Shown: positions 1 to 11,610 of the stretch, in pieces | Numbering within the stretch: the first letter of the stretch is position 1 | How the letters are laid out: each line of letters opens with the position of its first letter | From: Urechis unicinctus | Lineage: Eukaryota > Annelida > Polychaeta > Xenopneusta > Urechidae | DNA: 64,000 nucleotides | Reading direction: 5' to 3' | Assembly (NCBI GenBank): GCA_034190875.2 | Contig: CM067354.1 | Span: 71,197,730 to 71,261,729 of the forward strand | The notes under the pieces: generated by a model | Seen by the model: the letters and a program-made list of their open reading frames with translations, nothing else | What the model was told of the DNA's origin: nothing | Database searches by the model: none | Program-made: the position numbers and the translations under genes

Positions 1-655
1 TTCATTTAAGAAGCGTGGTACTGTCTGCAGCACTGAGCTTAACTTAAGAAGCGTGGTACTGTCTGCAGCACTGAGCTTAACTTAAGAAGCGTGGTACTGT
101 CTGCAGCACTGAGCTTCATTTAAGAAGCGTGGTGATGTCCGCAGTATTGAGCTTCACACATGAAGCATGGTGCTGCTCGCAGAATTGAACTTTACGCATG
201 AAGCGTGGTACTGTCTGCAGCACTGAGCTTCATTTAAGAAGCGTGGTACTGTCTGCAGTATTGAACTTCACACATGAAGCATGGTGCTGCTCGCAGAATT
301 GAGCTTCACGCATGAAGCGTGGTACTGTCTGCAGCACTGAGCTTCATTTAAGAAGCATGGTACAGTCCGCAGAACTGAGCTTCATTTGGTACTGTCCGCA
401 GTATTGAACTTCACGCATTAAGCGTGGTACTGTCCGCAGCACTGAGCTTCATTTAAGAAGCGTGGTACTGTCCGCAGTATTGAGCTTCACGCATGAAGCG
501 CGGTACTGTCCCCAGCACTGAGCTTCACGCATGAAGCATGCTGCTGTCCGTGGTTCTGAGCTTCACGCATGATGCGTGGTGCTGTCCGTGGTACTGAGCT
601 TCATGCATGAAGCGTGGTGCTGTCCGTGGTAGTGATCAATGTACTGTCCGTGGTA
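1..655. repeat. Minisatellite array, ~38-bp unit
   Basis: About 17 imperfect copies of a 38-bp unit containing AAGCGTGGTACTGTCTGCAG followed by a CACTGAGCTT segment. The first two copies of AAGCGTGGTA start at 11 and 49, which gives the period. Units near the right end (after about 540) are more degenerate (GTGCTGTCCGTGGT variants) and fade out near 655. The array is cut by the window's left edge, so its full length is unknown. No coding frame is maintained. Confidence 0.93.
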
Positions 656-1730
656 TACATCAAGGAACGTGTACTGTTATTTCATTGATGATCTGTTCAT
701 TTACGCGTTCAAGAAAGCATTTGGAAGCATATCCGTTCCACGGTGGAACCTGAGCCTTATAGACACGACGAGTGGTCAGGTGTCAACTGACGGATAATAA
801 ATGGATAACCCAATTGGCTAAGCTATCAGAAACGTCACGGGATATATTGCCCATCTCGTGCTCGATGTACGATATGCTGTTTTTAATAGACCCTCATTCA
901 TACGATCCCAGAGTTCACCTGGCATCCGGTCTAGTTTTCTGTAGCAGTGGAATCGGCAAAGTATCAGAAAAGTTCTTGTAATTGAGTTATTCCACTGGCA
1001 AAGTACTTCTTGATGGTCTTCACAAATAGTTATCACCCACAATGCGATAGGAAATGTTTCGTTTTGCTCGCAGTTAATGAGTAAAAGAATTATTCATGAT
1101 ACCAGTTGTGTGGACAGTCACATGACACAAGCATTAATGAATCATTCAGCGACTTGAAATCCTTGCAGGCATTACATGTGATTGGCCCAGGTATTTAAGT
1201 GGGCGGGGCAGTTTGTAGCTGTTACATTCAATGGACGACGACTTTATTTGCAATGAGCCAAGGAATTCACCGAACGCGGATATAATAGACGCACTGCTGT
1301 AGAGTGTATATTTAATGCAGGGCGCATTTCATGTGAGACGCACAGGATCCTATTGGCCGTTAACCGACCCCTGAATTAATTCCGCAAATGTCCTCCTCGT
1401 CGACCTATACATTTCTGCATACCGCGTGATCAGAATGTGTATTCTCACTCACCCACTCTATGGGGTCCATACGGGGTGAAAAACGTCAAAAAATCACACA
1501 AGCCCTGCATCGGGCAGCGTGAAATGCTGTGATGGCTCGCACAGGCTCTCAGGGTTTTGGCCGGAACGGAGCATGTACACAGCCCGTAAAAAGTCCGTAA
1601 ATCTTATGTGACCAAGACATAAGGTAAAGCAAGCGAAAATTGTGCTTTACACATCTGTTTCTTCTCCAGTATTTGCTGATGATGACAGTGGGTTAGTCCT
1701 GTTTGTACAGAGAGAGAGAACGAGTCTGGT
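656..1730. other. Spacer without recognisable gene
   Basis: About 1.1 kb of apparently single-copy sequence. A short ORF on each strand is present (70-75 codons), neither with recognisable content. The only regulatory-looking element is the CCAAT/TATA-like/GC-box cluster near 1,180-1,209, listed separately. Confidence 0.6.
1181..1209 (+). promoter_or_regulatory. Possible core-promoter-like cluster
   Basis: ATTGG (inverted CCAAT) at 1,181, TATTTAAG at 1,192-1,199 and GGGCGGGGC (Sp1-type GC box) at 1,201-1,209 lie within 30 bp. The order is unusual, because a GC box normally lies upstream of a TATA element, and no ORF or exon that I recognise follows. This may be chance. Confidence 0.15.
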
Positions 1731-1739
1731 ATAGCAGCT

Positions 1740-1955
1740 GGGCACATACACAGCCCATCCAGCACTAGCCACACTCCCAATGAACCGAACACAGCCTACC
1801 CATGCAGCAGTAACTATAAGGGCAGCCCCATCATGCAGCATTAGCCACACACAGCCTGACCATACAGCAGTGGTCATACACAGCCTGACCATAAAATCGC
1901 TGTCATACACAGCCTGACCATACAGCAGTTGCCAAACACAGCCTAACCATGCAAT
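1740..1955. repeat. Short minisatellite, ~29-bp unit
   Basis: Six to seven imperfect copies of a unit containing ACAGCCTGACCATACAGCAG. The last four copies of ACAGCCTGAC-type cores start at 1,851, 1,880, 1,909 and 1,938, which gives an exact 29-bp period. The left part of the array is irregular. Confidence 0.8.
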
Positions 1956-2049
1956 AACGTTGATAGGGTTTAACGGCACACCAACACGTATGTTTTATAT
2001 GGCGCCTAGAAAGGTTAATAGATAAGTTTGACCTGATTAAGCAGCCGCC

Positions 2050-2360
2050 TTCTAAGATAAATGGAAAAAAGAGGGACATACAAGTGGATGATGTTGAAAA
2101 AGATAAAAATGTAAATAGTATCCTAGGGCAAGTCACCACATGCCGGTTGACTAGACCAGGCCATTCCAGCCTCTCGTCTAGGCGAAATCCGGGCCAGAGT
2201 AGTGTGTTGCAGATACGGCCCTCAAAAGGACCACTCCAGAGGTTGCCCCCTATTAGTCGCCTCTTACGACATGCAGGAGGATACAGTGGGCCTATTCTAC
2301 CCCCGGACCTACAGGGGGGGATGGATCCCATAGAGCCCGTGGCCAAAAGTTGAACATGCA
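2050..2360 (-). mobile_element. SINE-like element with conserved central core
   Basis: On the minus strand this segment reads ...GGGGGTAGAATAGGCCCACT, then GTCGTAAGAGGCGACTAATA (plus strand about 2,251-2,275), then a body ending in a T/A-rich stretch near 2,060-2,110. The GTCGTAAGAGGCGACTAA core preceded by a GTAGAATAGGCC motif is, from memory, a widely conserved central domain of metazoan SINEs (Nin-DC-like) that is very common in mollusc sequences. I could not delimit a tRNA-like head or target-site duplications, so the ends are approximate. An open frame runs through it on the minus strand but looks accidental. Confidence 0.55.
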
Positions 2361-2473
2361 CTATTTTGAGATATGAGCTCCTTAGAGGTTTAAGCATGTA
2401 TATAGCCTGAATGAGCCCTCGCGGTTTGGTTACGGGTCGTTTGGGTCCCCTTTGAGCTCTTGTGGGCTCCCAT

Positions 2474-2795
2474 GGGCCCCGCATGGTTCCCGCACATGCC
2501 CCGCATGGTTCCCGCACAGGCTCCACAGGGTTCCCGCACAGGCTCCAGAGGATTCCCGCACAGGCCTCACATGGTTCCCGCACAGGCTTCACATGGTTCC
2601 CACACAGGCCTCGCATGGTTCCCGCACAGGCCTCGCATGGTTCCCGCACAGGCCTCGCATTGTTCCCACACAGGCTCCACAGGGTTCCCGCACAGGCCTC
2701 GCATGGTTCCCGCACAGGCTTCACAAGGTTCCCGCACAGGCTCCACAGGGTTCCCGCACAGGCTCCACAGGGTTCCCGCATAGGCCCCGCATGAC
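2474..2795. repeat. GC-rich minisatellite, 22-bp unit
   Basis: About 14 copies of a 22-bp unit GGTTCCCGCACAGGC plus CTCGCAT, TTCACAT or CTCCACAG. Because 22 is not a multiple of 3 and the unit lacks stops, all three plus-strand frames and the minus strand stay open across the array (WFPHRP, GSRTGS, EPCEACAGT-type translations). These frames are artefacts of the repeat. It lies about 110 bp to the right of the SINE-like element. Confidence 0.93.
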
Positions 2796-3044
2796 TCAAT
2801 ACGGCCATTTTGGTGCATCCCGAGGTTCCGGCCGAGCACAAAACACCATTATCGTGTGATCATATGGAACTATATGGGACTGTTTAGTTAGAGGTCCGGA
2901 CTTGTGTGTAATTGTGTGTACATCGTAATTGACCACATGATACGTATGTCTATTTACATGATTCCGAATGCTGTCGGCAACGGAGCAGAGAAAAGAAAAG
3001 GTTGTTCTGAAGCAAAGACGATGGCGGACAATAACGAAGCCTCG

Positions 3045-4265
3045 TCGTTATTGTTTGTAGCGTCCACCAAATATCGCCGTCATTAATTGAAGCGTCCACC
3101 AAGTATCCCAGTCATTGTTTGTAGCGTCCACCAAATATCGCCGTCATTGATAGAAGTGTCCACCAAGTATCCCAGTCATTGTTTGTAGCGTCCACCAAGT
3201 ATCGCCGTCATTGATAGAAGTGTCCACCAAGTATCCCAGTCATTGTTTGTAGCGTCCACCAAGTATCGCCGTCATTGATAGAAGCGTCCACGAAGTATCC
3301 CAGTCATTGTTTGTAGCGTCCACCAAGTATCGTCGTCATTAATTGAAGCGTCCACCAAGTATCCCAGTCATTGTTTGTAGCGTCCACCAAGTACCACCAT
3401 CATTGAGAGAAGCGTCCACTAAGTATCCCAGTCATTGTTTGTAGCGTCCACCAAGTATCGCCGTCATTAATTGAAGCGTCCACCAAGTATCCCAGTCATT
3501 GTTTGTAGCGTCCACCAAGTATCGCCGTCATTGATAGAAGCGTCCACCAAGTATCGCCGTCATTGATAGAAGCGTCCACCAAGTATCCCAGTCATTGTTT
3601 GTAGCGTCCACCAAGTATCGCCGTCATTGATAGAAGTGTCCACCAAGTATCCCAGTCATTGTTTGTAGCGTCCACCAAGTATCGCCGTCATTGATAGAAG
3701 CGTCCACCAAGTATCGCCGTCATTGATAGAAGCGTCCACCAAGTATCGCCGTCATTGATAGAAGCGTCCACCAAGTATCCCAGTCATTGTTTGTAGCGTC
3801 CACCAAGTATCGCCGTCATTGATTGAACCGTCAGCAAAGTATCCCAGTCATTGTTTGTAGCGTCCACCTAGTATCGCCGTCATTGTTTGTAGCGTCCACC
3901 AAGTATCGCCGTCATTAATTGAAGCGTCCACGAAGTATCCCAGTCATTGTTTGTAGCGTCCACCAAGTATCGCCGTCATTGATAGAAGCGTCCACCAAGT
4001 ATCGCCGTCATTGATAGAAGTGTCCACCAAGTATCCCAGTCATTGTTTGAATCGTCCACCACGTACCACCATCATTGATAGAAGCGTCTACCAAGTATCC
4101 CAGTCATTGTTTGTAGCGTCCACCAAGTATCGCCGTCGTTGATTGTAGCGTCCACCAAGTATCCCAATCATTGTTTGTACCATCCACCAATTATCCCAGT
4201 CATTGATTGTGGCGTCCATCAAGTATCCCAGTCATTGATTGTAGCGTCCACCAAGTATCACCGTC
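3045..4265. repeat. Minisatellite with dimeric higher-order structure, 32-bp monomer
   Basis: About 38 monomers of 32 bp built on GCGTCCACCAAGTATC. Two monomer types alternate: type A (GTAGCGTCC...CGCCGTCATTGATA) and type B (GAAGCGTCC...CCCAGTCATTGTTT), giving a 64-bp dimer (monomer starts 3,121, 3,153 and 3,185). Runs of consecutive CGCCGTC monomers occur around 3,540-3,600 and 3,690-3,760. Monomers after about 4,180 are degenerate. Confidence 0.95.
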
Positions 4266-4960
4266 ATAAATTATCAAAATCATTAATTATCATTTCTATC
4301 ATTTCTCAGGCAATCAGAGCTCGAGAAAAAACTCGGTCTTTTTCCCTTATCAACTCAAACGCACAGTTTGCCATGCGATAACTGCAACGTGTCGATATAT
4401 CACCGAGAAACAACTTCACCTGAGATGGTCCCTCACAGAGCACCGCTGCTCTAGCATGGCAACACTACGGAAGTTCTTAATATCACGCACCCTTTACAAG
4501 TCTAAAAACGAAGATTTTCTCAAGAGTCATTTGCTTGCCAGCCGCTAATCTGGTTGCGTAGCACTCATCGGGAAGTCACGGTATTATCCCATATCCCCGG
4601 AATCATGCTGAGGCGCGAAATTGTAACACCTGCCGAGCTGTGTCTACTGCGCTACAGTGTTGCTAACATCAAACAACGGCGAAGTCGGCGGAGCTCTGAT
4701 TACTGGAGTTAGGAAATTTCTGCAAGTCTCACACTACAAATTATCGAAGCATAGCGTCGAAAAAAATAAATCTCCGAGATCTCCTACAGTTAAAACCATC
4801 ATGACAGGCAGCTGAAGCCGAATGGGGGATTAAAGGACAACCTCTCATATTTACAGGTCCCAGGCAGATACTTTACATAACATAGGCTCACGCTAATTAT
4901 CATTATTAGGAGACAGCGTCGTGCTTGATTATCGCGTGTAGGTGCCATCGCGATAAGTAT
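4266..4960. other. Spacer without recognisable gene
   Basis: About 700 bp with no ORF of interest and no repeat I recognise. It separates the 32-bp array from the hairpin at 4,961. Confidence 0.55.
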
Positions 4961-5031
4961 GTTATCGCATGGTCACGTGGGTGATATGGTGAAAGACTTT
5001 TCCCATATCACCCACGTGACCATGCGATAAC
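4961..5031. repeat. Perfect inverted repeat, 29-bp arms, 13-bp loop
   Basis: The left arm 4,961-4,989 begins GTTATCGCATGGTCACGTGG and its exact reverse complement occupies 5,003-5,031. The loop is 4,990-5,002. Each arm contains the E-box palindrome CACGTG. The perfection of the arms implies recent origin, gene conversion or selection. It could be a foldback or MITE remnant or a cruciform-forming site. I see no flanking target duplication. Confidence 0.95.
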
Positions 5032-5710
<679 letters not shown>

Positions 5711-6245
5711 ACCTTTACTGCAGCGGTATTTTCGTTGTTTCTTCAGATATTACCACAAAGCAGAAATAATTTGCCTAACGCGCGGCCTTATTGCTGTTGA
5801 TGGTTGAAGTGTTGCAGCTGACAGCCGCTCCACCTGCAGTCATTTGTTAACAAGGGTTATGGCCGCAAGCTATCACAATCTGTCAAACATACTGAATGGT
5901 GAATATATCTGATGAACTAAGCCGACGTCCATTGGCAAAAAGAGGCCATGGACGAGGTTAACGGTCCGACATTCTTTTAAGCTACGTTTTCTGTGTCGAA
6001 GACGTTTAAAGGCAGGTCACCAGTGTTCTTTTGCTGGTGTTAATTGTTGCTACTGTACAAGGTATCAGTTATATGGAGATGATCCTTACCCCATATTTAT
6101 GTGCCGTTCGTTGAGCTCATTTTTGTAGCCTGTGGCAACAAAGTATTAAAGAAACCAGGTTTCAAACATTTTACTGCCACGATTGTATGTGTTGTTCATG
6201 CTACCAACTGCGTCAATGGTACGGGTCCTCAGCTCAAATGTTATC
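5711..6245. other. Spacer without recognisable gene
   Basis: About 530 bp. An ORF starting at 6,101 reads about 45 unremarkable residues and then runs into the 26-bp array. I see no family resemblance. Confidence 0.5.
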
Positions 6246-6249
6246 TGAC

Positions 6250-7870
6250 ATTACCAGCCAAGCTCTCCACCATACAATCCCAGCTAAGCTCTCCTTATAC
6301 AATCCCAGCCAAGCTCTCCACTATACAATCCCAGCCAAGCTCTCCACTATACAATCCCAGCCAAGCTCTCCACTATACAATCCCAGCCAAGCTCTCCACT
6401 ATACAATCCCAGCCAAGCTCTCCACTATACAATCCCAGCCAAGCTCTCCACTATACAATCCCAGCCAAGCTCTCCACTATACAATCCCAGCCAAGCTCTC
6501 CACCATACAATCCCAGCCAAGCTCTCCACCATACAATCCCAGCTAAGCTCTCCACCATACAATCCCAGCTAAGCTCTCCACTATACAATCCCAGCTAAGC
6601 TCTCCACTATACAATCCCAGCTAAGCTGTCCTTTATACAATCCCATCCAAGCTCTCCACTGTACAATCCCAGTTAAGCTCTCCTTTATACAATCCCATCC
6701 AAGCTCTCCACTACACAATCCCAGCTAAGCTCTCCACTATACAATCCCAGCCAAGCTCTCCACTATACAATCTCAGCCAAGCTCTCCTTTATACAATTCC
6801 AGCCAAGCTCTCTACTATACAATCCCAACAAAGCTCTCGACTTTACAATGCCAGCCAATCTCTCGACCATACAAAACCAGTCAAGCTCTCCACTATACAT
6901 ACCCAGCCAAGCTCTCCACTACACAATCCCAGCCAAGTTCTCCTTTATACAATCCCAGCCAAGTTCTCCTTTATACAATCCCAGCCAAGTTCTCCTTTAT
7001 ACAATTCCAGCCAAGCTCTCCATTATACAATCCCAGCCAAGCACTCCACTACACAATCCCAGCTAAGCTCTCCACTATACAATCACAGCCAAGCTCCCAC
7101 CATACAATCCCAGCCAAGCTCTCCACTATGTAATCCCAGCTAAGCTCTCCACTACACAATCCCAGCTAAGCTCTCCACTATGCAATCCCAGCTAAGCTCT
7201 CCACTATACAAACCCAGCCAAGCTTTCCACTATACAATCACAGCCAAGCTCCCACCATACAATCCCAGCCAAGCTCTCCACTATGTAATCCCAGCTAAGC
7301 TCTCCACTACACAATCCCAGCTAAGCTCTCCACTATGCAATCCCAGCTAAGCTCTCCACTATACAAACCCAGCCAGCCAAGCTCTCCACTATACAATCAC
7401 AGCCAAGCTCCCACCATACAATCCCAGCCAAGCTCTCCACTATGTAATCCCAGCTAAGCTCTCCACTACACAATCCCAGCTAAGCTCTCCACTATGCAAT
7501 CCCAGCTAAGCTCTCCACTATACAAATCCAGCCAAGCTCTCCACTATACAATCACAGCCAAGCTCCCACCATACAATCCCAGCCAAGCTCTCCACTATAC
7601 AATACCGGCCAAGCTCTCCACCATACAATCCCAGCCAAGCTCTCCACTATGTAATCCCAGCTAAGCTCTCCACTATACAATCACAGCCAAGCTCCCACCA
7701 TACAATTCCAGCCAAGCTCTCCACTACACAATCCCAGCCAAGCTCTCCACTACACAATCCCAGCCAAGCTCTCCACTACACAATCCCAGCCAAGTTATAT
7801 TTTATACAATCCCAGCCAAGCTCTCTATTATACAATCCCAGCCAAGCTCTCTTATATAGAATCCCAGTCA
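6250..7870. repeat. Long minisatellite, 26-bp unit, with six-monomer higher-order repeat
   Basis: About 62 copies of a 26-bp unit AATCCCAGCCAAGCTCTCCA plus CTATAC. Between 7,081 and 7,680 the monomer variants recur in the same order: the marker AATCACAGCCAAGCTCCCAC starts at 7,081, 7,236, 7,395, 7,550 and 7,679, a higher-order repeat of about 155 bp (six monomers less 1 bp). The second interval is lengthened by a 4-bp CAGC duplication and the last lacks one monomer. ORFs of about 70-165 codons through the array reflect absence of stops, not genes. Confidence 0.95.
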
Positions 7871-8240
7871 CGCGCTCTGCTTGCAATCTCAGTAATGACG
7901 GTCATTATAGTTATCATAATTGTCATCCTGATTATTATGATGTAATCATACCAAACGATAACGGAAAATTGGTCAGCTTAGGCCTTTCTACGTGGATGCA
8001 CATTCATATTTATTATATCAATATATCCATGGAACGTCATACACCGTTCCGGTTGAAATGCAATGCAAATACATCACAGCAGACGGAGGTTATCAACCAG
8101 TATATTGACATATTTGAGCTCTATGATATAAAGGCACAACAACTTTAAAGAAGTTCAATCGAAAGTTACTTTTTTATTGAAAAAAAAAGACTTACAGAAG
8201 AAAATTAGTAACAATCATCAATCTAGTACCGTCGGCCAGA
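7871..8240. other. Spacer without recognisable gene
   Basis: About 370 bp with no recognisable coding content. A TATAAAGG motif near 8,126 and an A-rich run near 8,180 are present, without further support for a promoter. Confidence 0.5.
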
Positions 8241-8244
8241 GCAA

Positions 8245-8415
8245 ACACAAACATACACCTCACTTGTACACATTGATGGTGCCACGTGAGAGCTAGCAAC
8301 ATTGATTGGTGCCATGTGAGAGCTAGCAACATTGTTTGCTTCCTTGTGAGAGCTAGCAACATTGATTGCTGTCACGCCAGAGCTAGCAATATTGCTAGCT
8401 GCCACGTCAGAGCAA
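8245..8415. repeat. Short minisatellite, 30-bp unit
   Basis: Five to six copies of a 30-bp unit GCCACGTGAGAGCTAGCAAC plus ATTGATTGGT. The copy starts at 8,281 and 8,311 define the period. The AGAGCTAGC core is invariant. Confidence 0.85.
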
Positions 8416-8479
8416 ACCACAAACCTTAAGAACTTTCTTCACAAATCGTCAGCTTTGATTGTAGTAAACCTTGGTGAGG

Positions 8480-8820
8480 CTCTCATCCAATATTTTAACA
8501 CCTGCCCCACACTCTCATTATTTCTTTTAACACCTGCCTCGCACTCTCATCCAATATTTTAACACCTGCCTCGCACTCTCGTCCAATATTTAACACCTGC
8601 CTCGCACTCTCATCCAATATTTAACACCTGCCTCGCACTCTCATCCAATATTTAACACCTACCTCGCACTCTCATCCAATATTTAACACCTGCCTCGCAC
8701 TCTCATCCAATATTTAACACCTACCTCGCACTCTCATCCAATATTTAACACCTGCCTCGCACTCTCATCATTCATTTTAACACCTGCCTCGTACTCTCAT
8801 CATTTATTTTAACATCTGTC
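8480..8820. repeat. Minisatellite, 31-bp unit
   Basis: About 11 copies of TCATCCAATATTTAACACCT plus GCCTCGCACTC (31 bp; 32 where TTTTAAC is present). It ends about 15 bp before the left inverted-repeat arm at 8,836. Confidence 0.93.
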
Positions 8821-8835
8821 ATGCGACCGTCAGTC

Positions 8836-9085
8836 TTTGATCCGATGAGTAACTGTAGAGCTTGGAACGTGACCGAACGAAAACGCATGCCAGAGATCAA
8901 AGGTACAATCTAATTCCCTACATGTCCTGGATCGCTTCCGAAAGCCGGCCGGAAACACCGTACCGAGCCGGCCGCACGCACCACAGACAATACGGCATCC
9001 GGTCCGTGACACACAAGCTAACAATACAAGGAAGTTATAGACCAGCTGTAATGGTGGCCCCTGGATAAGGGTCTCATCTAAACAG
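8836..9085 (+). repeat. Left arm of a ~250-bp inverted repeat
   Basis: The segment starting TTTGATCCGATGAGTA matches the reverse complement of 10,098-10,345 nearly base for base over GAGATCAAAGGTACAATC, GGCCGGAAACA, GAGCCGGCCGCACGCACCAC and CATCCGGTCCGTGACACACA, then continues more loosely through AGACCAGCTGTAATGG to about 9,085. It could be a terminal inverted repeat of a DNA transposon or one of two inverted dispersed repeats. Confidence 0.85.
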
Positions 9086-10097
9086 GGCATGTGACAACTT
9101 AATTTAAGCTGATGGTGGAGTGCCCATGTAGTGCACTTCGCGATTAGGGAACGATTCAGGGAAATGTAAACAAGGGGTGCTGCCTGACAGATCAACACTT
9201 GCGCTACGCAGCACCAGACCACGGCACGGCTCCCATCTCATGGCATCAACTGAAATCCAAAGTTCCTGAGATATTCGTCACCTCGTCCAGTGATGGCCAT
9301 CAATGAGCTGCAATTCAGTTGTCATTAGCACAATAGACCATCCGTTTTTGAATTGATTGAGGCAAATTCATTGTTGATAGAAAATTCATATTGAAAAACC
9401 GGCCAGTTCGTGTTGCCTGTGTGATCCCTTAACTGTACCGCCGAAGTCAAGGCGCGACCTGCCGTGTTATTTAGCTCCCCCGACGGTTTCGTTGGAGGCC
9501 CATACGGAGGCAATTTCTGATTTGAACAAAGACCAAGTTTACCCATCGGTACAGCAACCAAAAGGCTACGAAAGGATTCTGTACAACGGAGCTGAGAGCA
9601 TGTACCTGCATAACTTAGTGCAGGCGAGAGTGACAAATTAAAATTGTTCTTCTTGGCATTTTAGTGTTGGTGTCGAGGACTTGTTCACATAAGTATAATA
9701 TTTAAACTCATTATGTGCACTAGGAATAAACTTCCCTGACCACAAAATGTTCGGCTTTGTAAATGCACTTGAGGCAGTACGCGATAAATACACTCTATAT
9801 AACACGTTGTAGACAGTATTAAATAGTTAAAGTTAACAATTGTCTGAGTGCTTATAAAAGAAAATGCGTACGCATACTTGCTTCTCATTAGCATATATTT
9901 CATCAGAACAAAAAGCAGTTTTCGAGTGGCCTATAGGGATGGATAATCATGGATGGAGTGCTCCTATAGCCAAGAAAGGACAACAAACGGAAACCAGACG
10001 AAGGCGACCAAATTTGCAGACTATCAGCAAACCGCTTTCAAACGTTTGCCACTGTGTTTTCCTTGCAGAATGTTTTTGGCTTTGTAGATCACCAATC
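9086..10097. other. Interior between inverted-repeat arms, no recognisable gene
   Basis: About 1.0 kb. Minus-strand ORFs of 103 codons (9,325-9,636) and 72 codons (9,685-9,903) and a plus ORF from 9,864 are present, but none shows transposase motifs I recognise. If the arms are terminal inverted repeats, this would be a non-autonomous or decayed DNA transposon of about 1.5 kb. Confidence 0.5.
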
Positions 10098-10345
10098 CAT
10101 TCTGCTCAGATAATACCTTTATCTAGGGGAAACTATTACAGCTGGTCAATGACTTACTTTTATTGTTAGCTTGTGTGTCACGGACCGGATGTTGTATTGT
10201 CCGTGGTGCGTGCGGCCGGCTCAGCACGTTGTTTCCGGCCTGCTTTCGGCAGCGATCGAGGCAATTTGATTGTACCTTTGATCTCTAGTTAACGCTTTCT
10301 CTTCGTCACGTTCTAATCTCTACAGGTACTCAACGGATCAAAAGA
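10098..10345 (-). repeat. Right arm of a ~250-bp inverted repeat
   Basis: The reverse complement of this segment aligns with 8,836-9,085. The outer end reads CGGATCAAA at 10,334-10,342, mirroring TTTGATCCG at 8,836. I see no clear target-site duplication outside the arms (left ACCGTCAG, right AGATGATGG). Confidence 0.85.
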
Positions 10346-10430
10346 TGATGGTGGGAGAGAGGTGTTAACAAAAATGAAAGGGAATGCTAAAGTGGATGCT
10401 GTGATGGCTTCAATACACTTGGACCTACAC

Positions 10431-11145
10431 ATGACCTTTATATGAAGCTCTGGTGGTTTACAGTAGGCTTTATGTGAAGCTCTGGTGGTTTACAGTAGGT
10501 AGGCTTTATGTGAGGCTCTGGTGGTTTACAGTAGACTTTTTATGAAGCTCTGGTGGTTTACAGTAGGCTTTATGTGAAGCTCTGATGGTTTACAGTACGC
10601 TTTTTGTGAAGCTCTGGTGGTTTACATTAGGCTTCATGTGAGGCTCTGGTTGTTTACAGTAGGCTTTATGTGAAGCTTTGGTGGTTTACAGTAGGCTTTA
10701 TGTGAAGCTCTGGTGGTTTACAGTAGGCTTTATGTGAAGCTCTGATGGTTTACAGTACGCTTTATGTGAAGCCCTGGTGGTTTACAGTAGGCTTTATGTG
10801 AGGCTCTGGTTGTTTACAGTAGGCTTTATGTGAAGCTTTGGTGGTTTACAGTAGGCTTTATGTGAGGCTCTGGTTGTTTACAGTAGGCTTTATGTGAAGC
10901 TCTGATGGTTTACAGTACGCTTTATGTGAAGCCCTGGTGGTTTACAGTAGGCTTTATGTGAGGCTCTGGTTGTTTACAGTAGGCTCTATGTGAAGCTTTG
11001 GTGGTTTACAGTAGGCTCTATGTGAAGCTTTGGTGGTTTACAGTAGGCTTTATGTGAGGCTCTGGTGGCTTACAGTAGGCTTTATGTGAAGCTTTGGTGG
11101 TTTACAGTAGGCTTTATGTGAAGCTCTGGTGACAGTAGCCTTTAC
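10431..11145. repeat. Minisatellite, 32-bp unit
   Basis: About 22 copies of GGCTTTATGTGAAGCTCTGG plus TGGTTTACAGTA. Variants (GAGGCTCTGGTTGTT, GAAGCTTTGG, GATGGTTTACAGTACGC) recur in the same order around 10,640-10,980, indicating block duplication within the array. Confidence 0.95.
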
Positions 11146-11610
11146 TCTGGCAGTCGTCTGTTAGGACGGCGAAGGTGCATGGGAGGCCAGTGTTTATTGT
11201 CTGTACTGGCTATCGTTCTCACCAATATCATGTATTGTCTCATTATCCTCTGCATGCCTATTTCTGCTTTAGTCTACATCGATAAAACTCTCGTGGGAGG
11301 TCTCCTGCCTTTGTAGAACCGGTTTGAATTAGGACATTTTTCCATAATTGCTTCACGGAGCTGAATGTGCGAGCCGATCAGGTTGGCAGGTAGGCTTGTG
11401 GCTTAGATGAGACCAAACATTAGCCCGTGCACGTGGACATGCTAGGTGTATTACTCCCGGCTATGGTGCTCTGTTAATAACACATTGATATGGGAGCAGC
11501 GTATAACATTCTGCTTACACATGACGTCGAAAGTTACCGCTACGAATCCACATTGAAGCGGATATTTACATACGATCGACACATAGCCCAGTTACCTAAT
11601 GATTGGTCCT
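11146..11610. other. Spacer without recognisable gene
   Basis: About 460 bp. I see nothing interpretable in it. Confidence 0.5.

Noticed and set aside
3045-4265. CRISPR-like array of 32-bp direct repeats
   Set aside because: Repeats are directly contiguous with no unique spacers, there are no cas genes, and the setting is eukaryotic.
9325-9636. Minus-strand 103-codon ORF as a transposase of the inverted-repeat element
   Set aside because: No DDE/DDD spacing or zinc-finger pattern seen, and it is too short for a transposase.
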